Positions 1 to 4,885 of a stretch of 6,022 nt of DNA are shown here, piece by piece. The translations under genes and the position numbers were made by a program. Source of the DNA: Aquificaceae bacterium (GTDB lineage Bacteria > Aquificota > Aquificia > Aquificales > Aquificaceae); assembly GCA_015490215.1 (NCBI GenBank), contig WFYH01000234.1:1-6022 (forward strand), in the 5' to 3' direction. The notes under the pieces are model-generated. The model ran no database searches. It had not been told where the DNA came from and worked only from the letters and a program-made list of their open reading frames with translations. Numbering within the stretch: position 1 is the first letter of the stretch; each line of letters begins with the position of its first letter.

Positions 1-700
1 AACCTTCCGCTGTCACTTCCTCCATGAACTTGCGTAAGCTCTCCATGACATTTACACCAAAGTGGGGATCCACACCCACGCCCACGTTGGCAACTTCGCC
101 TTTCGGAAAGATCCATCCATATCCGCCGGGGATGTAGTCCCTGAAGAAGATTAGAAGGTCTCCGAGCTTGCGCTTCAGGGGAACGGTAAACTGAGCTGTG
201 GATAGAAAGCTCTGTGTATGCTCCCCAGTAAGCTTTGCCACCTTTGACCTCGGTCCGTCCGCACCCACCACGAAGTCCGCCTTCAGAGAAAACCTCTCCC
301 TTGTATCTATTTTCTCAAACCAGAGCCTTCCGTCTTCAAATCCCAAAAAGATGGTTCTAAGCTCTAAGTCCGCTCCCTCCTTCTTTGCAAGCTCCGCTAT
401 ATTTCGGTCAAAGGTGTTCCTGTGTAGAACGAAGCCTTCGGAAGGCATGTTTACCACTTCGCCCCAAGGTGTGAAGTGAACCATATCCTTTACCTCTTGG
501 GCTATAGCCTCTTCGGGAAAGAATTCGGGAAACTTGTGGCTAAGCTGAAGGGGAACGAACTCCGCACACTGAACGGGAACACCTACCTCCCTTTTAAAGT
601 CTACCAAGAGGATTTTAGCTCCCCCCTTGGCGAGGATGTAACCGCAGGTGGCGCCGGCTGGTCCAGCACCTATCACGATAACGTCGTAATCCGTTCTCAT
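1..700 (-). CDS. Geranylgeranyl reductase family FAD-dependent oxidoreductase (C-terminus outside window)
   Basis: This is the N-terminal 233 residues of a flavoprotein, read from ATG at 700 and open to the left edge. A Rossmann FAD site, GAGPAG, lies at residues 11-16 after a hydrophobic strand and is followed by the acidic strand end LLVD. Residues 41-47 read VPVQCAE, matching the PVxC(G/A)E element of geranylgeranyl reductases. GADGP is at 146-150. Residues 194-209 fit the family signature YxWxFPx7GxG exactly (YGWIFP, then NVGVG). Members saturate isoprenoid double bonds in archaeal lipids, chlorophyll phytyl chains or quinone tails, using FAD and reduced ferredoxin or NADPH. The substrate here cannot be read from the sequence. 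The start overlaps the holA stop by four bases (ATGA) and no good Shine-Dalgarno precedes it, so translation is probably coupled to holA. The second FAD motif should lie beyond the edge. Family assignment is firm; exact function is not. Confidence 0.88.
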   Translation of the reverse strand, partial: MRTDYDVIVIGAGPAGATCGYILAKGGAKILLVDFKREVGVPVQCAEFVPLQLSHKFPEFFPEEAIAQEVKDMVHFTPWGEVVNMPSEGFVLHRNTFDRNIAELAKKEGADLELRTIFLGFEDGRLWFEKIDTRERFSLKADFVVGADGPRSKVAKLTGEHTQSFLSTAQFTVPLKRKLGDLLIFFRDYIPGGYGWIFPKGEVANVGVGVDPHFGVNVMESLRKFMEEVTAEG

Positions 701-1707
701 GGCAAGGTTTTTATGAGAAGGTTCCGAAGCTCCTTCTGAGGATCGGAAAAGTAAGCCTTTATGTTCAGCTCAGTTCTGTAGAGTCTTTGCAGAAGGTCTT
801 TAAGCTCTTCCTCCTTCCACAGTTCCAGAAACTTCTTGAACTTCAGCTTCATAAAGCTGTGCTTTATCCCCACCTTTTCCATAGCTTTGTCAAGTTTTTC
901 TCCCTTTTTCAGAAGAAGTTTGATGAAGTAAAGCTTTACGCCGTAACCCGTCAGCGAGGCGAGAATCTGGATGGGTAAAAGCCCTTGTAGGACACAGCTC
1001 CTAAAAGCCTTCAGGGCACCTTGCGGATCCTTCCCGTAGAAGGCATCCAAAAGATCAAAGAGGGAAGAGCTGTCCCAGTAAAAACAAACCCTTTTTACGG
1101 TATCTTCCGTTACCCTCTCCTTTCCCGCATAGGCAATGAGTTTCTCCACTTCCTGCTTTAGGACCATCAGATTCCCTTGGCATATGCTTACCAAAAGCTC
1201 AAGGGCACTTTCCTCTATTCCACCTCCTTCCCTTTCCAACTTCTTCCTCACCGTGTCTTTTACCTTCTGAAGGCTCAGGCGGTCTGCAAGAACCACATCC
1301 CCTGTGGCAGACAGGGTTTTAAGAGGCTCCTTGGCAAGATCCTGATTTGTCAGTTTGGTTCCGAAGAAGAAAAAGATGTGACCTCCTTTGAGATTTCTCA
1401 GCCTCTTCTTTAACTCTTCCGCCTTTTTCTTTCCCCTTGAAAATTTTTTAAAAAAAACTTCCGACTCCAAAATAACCAAAGCAGTGTCTGCACCTGCTGA
1501 GAATATGCTTCCCTCACGGGAAAGCTCATAAAGGTGCTGAGGCTCCGCTTCGTCTCCCCAGATCACCCTTAGGGAGTCACCGTAGGTTTCCTTTAGCTTA
1601 CCGAGGAAGGCTTTTTTCAGATACTCCTCTTCCCCGTGAACTATAACCAAGGGCTTGGATTTCCCCTTTTCAAAGACCTCCTTTTGGTAAGAGAGGATCT
1701 TGAACAT
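697..1707 (-). CDS. holA: DNA polymerase III delta subunit (clamp-loader wrench)
   Basis: The 336-residue product has the usual length and architecture of HolA. In the clamp loader, delta opens the beta sliding clamp so that it can be loaded on primed DNA. The N-terminal AAA+-like domain starts with a strand and degenerate loop, VIVHGEEEYLKKAF (residues 21-34), where family members read GEExxLxxxA. The middle part contains the helical region LLVSICQGNLMVLKQEVEKL (171-190), matching the family pattern G(N/D)LxxLxxELEKL. The C-terminal collar domain ends with ELNIKAYFSDPQKEL (313-327), the typical xLxxKxGxxDPxxxL ending. As expected for delta, there is no intact Walker A site. ATG at 1707 is preferred over the adjacent TTG at 1710, because its A is the last base of the ferredoxin stop (TGATG) and GAGG lies four bases upstream. 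The stop overlaps the start of the next gene, so the gene sits in a coupled run. Confidence 0.9.
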   Translation of the reverse strand: MFKILSYQKEVFEKGKSKPLVIVHGEEEYLKKAFLGKLKETYGDSLRVIWGDEAEPQHLYELSREGSIFSAGADTALVILESEVFFKKFSRGKKKAEELKKRLRNLKGGHIFFFFGTKLTNQDLAKEPLKTLSATGDVVLADRLSLQKVKDTVRKKLEREGGGIEESALELLVSICQGNLMVLKQEVEKLIAYAGKERVTEDTVKRVCFYWDSSSLFDLLDAFYGKDPQGALKAFRSCVLQGLLPIQILASLTGYGVKLYFIKLLLKKGEKLDKAMEKVGIKHSFMKLKFKKFLELWKEEELKDLLQRLYRTELNIKAYFSDPQKELRNLLIKTLP

Positions 1708-1997
1708 CAATCCTCGGTCTGTATCTCTATCTCATCGCAGGTCTCGTCTTCTATAATCAGCTGGCAAGTGAGTCTTTCCTCTTCATCTACCGCACCTACC
1801 CGCCAGAGGGTCTCCTCCTCTTCCTCCGAAGGTTCATTAAGACACTCCAGCCCCTTCACAACACGGGCTATACAGACCCCACATTGCCCATCGGTGCATC
1901 CGAACTCTATACCCGCCTTTTCTATCTCATGGCTGAGCTCTCCAAACCTAACACCCTTGGGTATATCAAAAACCTTACCATTTATCCTCACCTTCAT
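1707..1997 (-). CDS. fdx: [2Fe-2S] ferredoxin
   Basis: This is a 96-residue soluble electron carrier with a beta-grasp ferredoxin fold. It begins with a typical strand, MKVRINGKVFDIPKG. The cluster ligands are Cys34, Cys39, Cys42 and Cys78 (CTDGQCGVC, then RLTCQ), spacing C-x4-C-x2-C-x35-C. The first three ligands are spaced as in plant-type ferredoxins; the last gap is longer than the usual 29-30 residues and closer to adrenodoxin-type proteins. The stretch after the third ligand (NEPSEEEEETL) matches the acidic PPSExE segment of this family. Cys52 and Cys87 are additional cysteines. The C-terminus is strongly acidic. A TTG at 2003 could extend the frame by two residues, but GGAGG abuts it directly, whereas it stands six bases before ATG 1997, so ATG is taken as the start. 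The gene overlaps holA by one base; its redox partner is unknown, and the downstream GGR-type reductase is one candidate. Confidence 0.92.
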   Translation of the reverse strand: MKVRINGKVFDIPKGVRFGELSHEIEKAGIEFGCTDGQCGVCIARVVKGLECLNEPSEEEEETLWRVGAVDEEERLTCQLIIEDETCDEIEIQTED

Positions 1998-2003
1998 GGG
2001 CAA

Positions 2004-2008
2004 CCTCC
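2004..2008 (-). promoter_or_regulatory. Ribosome binding site of the ferredoxin gene
   Basis: Read on the minus strand this is GGAGG, a near-perfect Shine-Dalgarno. It stands six bases before ATG 1997 but directly touches the in-frame TTG at 2003, which decides the start in favour of ATG. It is the strongest ribosome site in the aspS-to-GGR run. Confidence 0.8.
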
Positions 2009-2044
2009 AATCAATTTACAAAGTGCTCTTGAAAAATTCATTAC

Positions 2045-3856
2045 CTATTCTACAACTTTTATGTGAACTTCCTTGAGCTGTTTGGGGGTAACGTAATCGG
2101 GGGCGGAGGTGAGCATGCATATTCCCTTTTGGGTCTTGGGGAAGGCTATTACATCCCTTATTGAGTCAAGTCCCCTCATCAGGGCTACGAGCCTGTCAAG
2201 ACCGAAGGCAAGTCCTCCGTGGGGAGGGGCACCGAACTTGAGGGCTTCAAGGAGAAAGCCAAACTTCTCCTGAGCCTCTTCCTCCGAGATGCCGAGGAGC
2301 TTAAAGACAAGCTCCTGCAGATCCGTTCTGTGGATACGTATTGATCCTCCTCCTACCTCTTCGCCGTTTATCACCAAGTCGTAAGCCCTTGCCCTGACCG
2401 AGTGGATAAGCTCTTTCTTCCTCTCAAGGTCATCGGTTTTAAGAGCCTCCTCCAGTTTGGGAATGTCCTCCTCTACAGGAGCGGTAAAGGGATGGTGGAG
2501 AGACACAAACCTCCCCTCCTCATCGTCCCACTCCATCAAGGGAAAGTCCACAACCCAAAGGACATCCCATTTGTCCTTTTCCACGAGGTCGTAGGTTTGG
2601 GCAAGGTGAAGCCTCAGGTGTCCAAGGATCTTGTAAACCATCTCCTTGGTGTCCGCAGAGAAGAAAATAACGTCTCCTTCTCGTGCCTCCATTCTCTCTA
2701 AGAGCTTTTTAGTCTCTTCCTCTGAAAAGAATTTGACTATAGGGGAGGTGAGTTTGTCCCTTTCCACTTTTATCCAAGCGAGCCCCTTGGCTCCGAGCTT
2801 TTGAACAAACTTGGTAAGATCGTCTATCTCCTTTCTGGAGAGGTTTCCTCCCTTAAAGTTTATCGCTTTAACTGCCCCTCCTTTCTCAAGGGCTTCCCTG
2901 AATACCCTGAATTGAGTTTCCTTGAAGATGTCGGAAAGATCCACAAGCTCAAGACCGAAGCGTCTATCGGGTTTGTCGGTTCCAAACCTCTCAAGGGCTT
3001 GCCGGTAAGATATCCTGTCAAAGGGTCTCTTAAGCTTCACGCCCAGAAGCTCTTTAAAGAGCCTCTCTATGAGCCTCTCCGCTATGTCCATAACTTCCTC
3101 TTCGCCCACAAAGGACATCTCATAATCTATCTGGGTGAACTCGGGTTGTCTGTCTGCCCTTAGGTCCTCGTCACGGAAGCACTTTACTATCTGAAAGTAT
3201 TTGTCAAAGCCCGCCACCATCAGTATCTGTTTAAAGAGCTGGGGGGACTGAGGGAGTGCGTAGAATTTACCCGGATGAAGCCTTGAGGGGACGATAAAGT
3301 CCCTTGCCCCTTCGGGCGTGGATTTGGTCAGGAAAGGTGTTTCTATCTCTACGAAACCTTCCTCTTCAAAGAATCTTCTGGTTGTCTGGTAGAACCTGTG
3401 GCGGAACAGGAGGTTTTCTTTCATGGACTCCCTGCGCAGGTCTATGTATCTGTATTTGAGCTTAAGTTCCTCTGAAACGTGGGTTTCTTCCTCTATGGGA
3501 AAGGGAGGAACATCGGAAGAGTTGAAGACCCTTATCTCCTGTGCTACAACCTCAACCTGTCCCGTCTTGAGTTTGGGGTTTTCCGTTCCCTCGGGCCTCC
3601 TCCTTACCTTACCCCTGACGCCTATAACCCACTCGGGTTTGAGCCTGTCCGCTTTTTCGTAAACCTCGGGGCTGTCTTTTTCCTCTACGACAACCTGAAC
3701 TATGCCTTCCCTGTCCCTCAGGTCTATAAAGATCACTCCGCCATGGTTCCTTATCCTGTGAACCCAACCGCACAGATTAAGCTCTCTACCTATGTCCTCT
3801 TCCGTAACCTCTCCGCAGTATTTGCTTCTTCTGAAGTCCCTCAGATCCTCTACCAT
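2045..3856 (-). CDS. aspS: Aspartyl-tRNA synthetase, bacterial type, probably non-discriminating
   Basis: This 603-residue class II synthetase attaches Asp to tRNA in the cytosol. An N-terminal anticodon-binding OB domain (about 14-115) includes GWVHRIRNHGGVIFIDLRDR. The catalytic core has motif 1 around 162-181 (EIETPFLTKSTPEGARDF nearby), motif 2 at 227-244 (FRDEDLRADRQPEFTQID) and motif 3 near 542-560 (GGLAFGLDRLVAL). The bacterial GAD insertion lies roughly at 290-430. The tail (SAPDYVTPKQLKEVHI) is typical, and the length is normal for bacterial AspRS. His38 in NHGG and Gly90 in RRPEGTEN sit where enzymes that also charge tRNA-Asn carry His and Gly; E. coli AspRS has Leu and Lys there. 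Dual specificity is therefore inferred, with Asp-tRNA-Asn amidated by GatCAB. ATG 3856 gives about eight residues before the usual start, but no other standard start lies between an in-frame stop at 3887-3889 and the OB domain. No Shine-Dalgarno precedes it. Confidence 0.96.
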   Translation of the reverse strand: MVEDLRDFRRSKYCGEVTEEDIGRELNLCGWVHRIRNHGGVIFIDLRDREGIVQVVVEEKDSPEVYEKADRLKPEWVIGVRGKVRRRPEGTENPKLKTGQVEVVAQEIRVFNSSDVPPFPIEEETHVSEELKLKYRYIDLRRESMKENLLFRHRFYQTTRRFFEEEGFVEIETPFLTKSTPEGARDFIVPSRLHPGKFYALPQSPQLFKQILMVAGFDKYFQIVKCFRDEDLRADRQPEFTQIDYEMSFVGEEEVMDIAERLIERLFKELLGVKLKRPFDRISYRQALERFGTDKPDRRFGLELVDLSDIFKETQFRVFREALEKGGAVKAINFKGGNLSRKEIDDLTKFVQKLGAKGLAWIKVERDKLTSPIVKFFSEEETKKLLERMEAREGDVIFFSADTKEMVYKILGHLRLHLAQTYDLVEKDKWDVLWVVDFPLMEWDDEEGRFVSLHHPFTAPVEEDIPKLEEALKTDDLERKKELIHSVRARAYDLVINGEEVGGGSIRIHRTDLQELVFKLLGISEEEAQEKFGFLLEALKFGAPPHGGLAFGLDRLVALMRGLDSIRDVIAFPKTQKGICMLTSAPDYVTPKQLKEVHIKVVE

Positions 3857-3866
3857 GGCAAAACAT
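3786..3866 (-). other. Candidate out-of-frame mini-ORF overlapping the aspS start
   Basis: An ATG at 3866 opens a 26-codon frame ending in TAG at 3786-3788. It starts ten bases before the aspS ATG and runs through the first 71 bases of aspS in another frame. GGAG (3876-3879) lies nine bases before this ATG, a normal ribosome-site distance, whereas it is 19 bases from the aspS ATG. If the mRNA begins upstream of 3879, ribosomes might favour this frame and so limit aspS translation. The predicted peptide is basic (Arg/Lys/Gly-rich) and resembles no known leader. It could well be chance, so it is listed as a possible regulatory frame and not as a gene. Confidence 0.15.
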
Positions 3867-3870
3867 TTTA
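3865..3870 (-). promoter_or_regulatory. Possible -10 element for aspS (leaderless or nearly so)
   Basis: Read on the minus strand this is TAAAAT, five of six matches to TATAAT, ending eight bases before the aspS ATG. Transcription would begin at or within a base or two of the start codon, consistent with the missing Shine-Dalgarno. The best -35 partner, TTGTGG at 3890-3895, is only a half match with a long 19 bp spacer. This is a weak prediction; an AT-rich six-mer can arise by chance. Confidence 0.25.
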
Positions 3871-3923
3871 CATCGCTCCAGGGAACTTACCACAAAGCTT
3901 GGCGTGGGATTGCTAAAATCTTT

Positions 3924-3928
3924 AGGAG
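3924..3928 (+). promoter_or_regulatory. Ribosome binding site of the 56-residue membrane protein gene
   Basis: AGGAG lies ten bases before ATG 3939. It decides the start: the same frame is open further upstream into aspS, but only this ATG has a ribosome site and begins a sensible protein. Confidence 0.6.
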
Positions 3929-3938
3929 CGCCTCCGTA

Positions 3939-4109
3939 ATGACGGACAGAGAAAAATACCTGATAGAATCTATCAGGGGACTCGGAATAGGATTGACAGT
4001 AGCAGGAGTTGTAGCATCTTTAATTCAAGAGGAACCTACGGGTTACTTCATTACTATTTTCGGACTAGGGCTGATAACATACGGATTTGCCCTTGTTGAA
4101 GAGGAGTAA
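3939..4109 (+). CDS. Small two-helix membrane protein, unknown function
   Basis: I do not recognise this 56-residue protein. After a charged N-terminus (MTDREKYLIESIR) come two hydrophobic, glycine-rich segments, about residues 14-29 (GLGIGLTVAGVVASLI) and 36-53 (ending LITYGFALV). A short acidic turn containing EEPTG joins them, and the protein ends in EEE. This is a helical hairpin with both ends on the same side of the membrane. Glycines repeat at 14, 16 and 18 and at 42 and 44, which would favour close helix packing. Support for a real gene: a Shine-Dalgarno at 3924-3928, a hydrophobic pattern unlike a chance frame, placement outside other genes, and a second small membrane-protein gene starting three bases after its stop. 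It diverges from aspS with an 82 bp gap. No enzymatic residues stand out; a role as a small accessory subunit is only a guess. Confidence 0.72.
   Translation: MTDREKYLIESIRGLGIGLTVAGVVASLIQEEPTGYFITIFGLGLITYGFALVEEE
4102..4106 (+). promoter_or_regulatory. Ribosome binding site of the 37-residue gene
   Basis: AGGAG, inside the last two Glu codons of the 56-residue gene, lies six bases before ATG 4113. This placement implies that the two small genes share one transcript and are translated together. Confidence 0.6.
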
Positions 4110-4112
4110 GTT

Positions 4113-4226
4113 ATGGAGATAGATTGGAGTTTGCTTAGTGCGGTGACGATTTTTATTTACGGTATAGCTCTGGGTTTTTACATTCTGTATTTGCGGAGAA
4201 GAAAACAACTTTCAGGACGCTCTTAG
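4113..4226 (+). CDS. 37-residue single-helix membrane protein, unknown function
   Basis: The ATG is three bases after the stop of the 56-residue gene, with a good Shine-Dalgarno, and the frame ends in TAG. The peptide has a short acidic start (MEIDW), one membrane helix over about residues 7-27 containing a GxxxG pair (Gly17, Gly21) and several aromatics, then RRRK at 28-31 and a short polar tail. The positive-inside rule predicts the N-terminus outside and the C-terminus in the cytoplasm. The layout (one helix, then basic residues) is loosely like CcoQ/FixQ subunits of cbb3 oxidase or other tiny respiratory subunits, and also like type I toxin peptides; no sequence motif supports either. The start signal, the spacing and the clean helix argue that it is a real gene. 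It ends two bases from the stop of the opposing queE. Confidence 0.62.
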   Translation: MEIDWSLLSAVTIFIYGIALGFYILYLRRRKQLSGRS

Positions 4227-4228
4227 GC

Positions 4229-4885
4229 TCATTTTATTCCAAGGAACTTGTGAACCTGCGGTATCACCCTAACTGTAAAACCTCTTTCCGCCAACTCCCT
4301 CTGGAGGGAGAGGGCTTTTTCCAAAGCCTCGGGACGGTTGCTTTCGGGCTGCAGGACTACCCTTTGATCTTTGAGAAAGGGGACAAACTCCTTTTTAAGG
4401 AGAACCTCCAAAGACAGGGCACTGTCCACCACAAATTTAAGCTCCCTTGCAAACTTCAAAATCTTCGGGTGGACGAAAAAATCTGCCACCGCCTTGGGAG
4501 AGCAGGTTATGTGCACCCTTTCCGCTACCTCTTCCATACCCTCCACCCAGAGGGTTCCGTTGGTCTCTATCTGGACGGAAAAACCTTCTTCAAGTAACCT
4601 CTTTACCAGCTGGAAAAGACCCGTGTGGGCAAAGGGTTCCCCACCCGTTATAACCACGTGGCGAAAGGGAGAGGATTTTACCCTTTTTAGAACCTCTTCT
4701 TGATCGTAGGAGGCTTCACGAAAAGAGAGTGCTGAGGGCTGATCGCACCAAGGGCACCTGAGGTTACACCCTTGAAACCTAACAAAGACCGAAGGCGTCC
4801 CGATCAGCAAACCCTCTCCTTGGATGCTTTCGTATATCTCGTTTATGCTCAGAGCGTTGGTCGTTCTAACTTGATCTCGTAGCAT
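4229..4885 (-). CDS. queE: 7-carboxy-7-deazaguanine synthase (radical SAM)
   Basis: QueE converts 6-carboxytetrahydropterin to 7-carboxy-7-deazaguanine, an early step to preQ0 and queuosine in tRNA. The 218-residue length fits. Family landmarks appear in order: ESIQGEG at 19-25, the radical SAM cluster motif C40-x3-C44-x2-C47 (CNLRCPWCD), GGEP at 81-84 (SAM binding), IETNGT at 106-111, CSPK at 128-131, LQPESN at 178-183 and QVHKFLGIK at the C-terminus. The shortened CxxxCxxC form with W before the last Cys is normal for QueE. ATG 4885 lies inside infB, giving a 37 bp overlap; no ATG, GTG or TTG occurs in frame between it and ESIQGEG, and GGGAG stands ten bases upstream. The overlap suggests coupling to infB translation. 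No queC, queD or queF is visible in this window. Confidence 0.95.
   Translation of the reverse strand: MLRDQVRTTNALSINEIYESIQGEGLLIGTPSVFVRFQGCNLRCPWCDQPSALSFREASYDQEEVLKRVKSSPFRHVVITGGEPFAHTGLFQLVKRLLEEGFSVQIETNGTLWVEGMEEVAERVHITCSPKAVADFFVHPKILKFARELKFVVDSALSLEVLLKKEFVPFLKDQRVVLQPESNRPEALEKALSLQRELAERGFTVRVIPQVHKFLGIK

Larger units (their letters stand above)
3857..3938. other. Divergent intergenic region between aspS and the small membrane-protein genes
   Basis: These 82 bp must hold the start signals for both directions unless the plus-strand genes are read from a promoter inside aspS. It contains the minus-strand TAAAAT near aspS and a plus-strand TGCTAAAAT (3911-3919), which looks like an extended -10. 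The latter would start transcription inside the ribosome site of the 56-residue gene and is therefore doubtful. No clear operator, riboswitch or T-box was seen; there is no room for a T-box leader ahead of aspS. Confidence 0.5.

Noticed and set aside
1708..1710. TTG at 1710 as the holA start
   Set aside because: The adjacent ATG at 1707 forms a normal TGATG coupling with the ferredoxin stop and adds no unexplained residue.
1998..2003. TTG at 2003 as the ferredoxin start
   Set aside because: GGAGG touches it with zero spacing, while ATG 1997 has six bases of spacing and begins at the usual first strand of the fold.
1998..2044. AT-rich 47 bp gap between aspS and the ferredoxin gene, checked for a terminator or promoter
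   Set aside because: No hairpin was seen. TAAATT near 2020 is a poor -10 and lacks a -35. Only the ribosome site is supported.
1636..2076. Long plus-strand open frame opposite the ferredoxin and holA starts
   Set aside because: It is antisense to two well-recognised genes, is Ser/Pro-rich in the way such shadows are, and has no ribosome site or domain.
2801..3163. Plus-strand open frame opposite aspS
   Set aside because: It lies wholly within a confident aspS coding region and shows no family motif; shadow frame.
3890..3907. CCAC...GTGG around AAGCTT in the divergent region as a possible operator palindrome
   Set aside because: Only four bases per arm pair, and the interior does not match; within chance expectation.
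3911..3919. Plus-strand TGCTAAAAT resembling an extended -10 promoter for the small membrane-protein genes
   Set aside because: Transcription would begin near 3926, inside the AGGAG at 3924-3928, removing the ribosome site; no matching -35 was found.
3792..3938. Upstream extension of the 56-residue frame into aspS
   Set aside because: The extension is antisense to the aspS N-terminus and has a Ser/Leu-rich composition; the AGGAG and ATG at 3939 give a better start.
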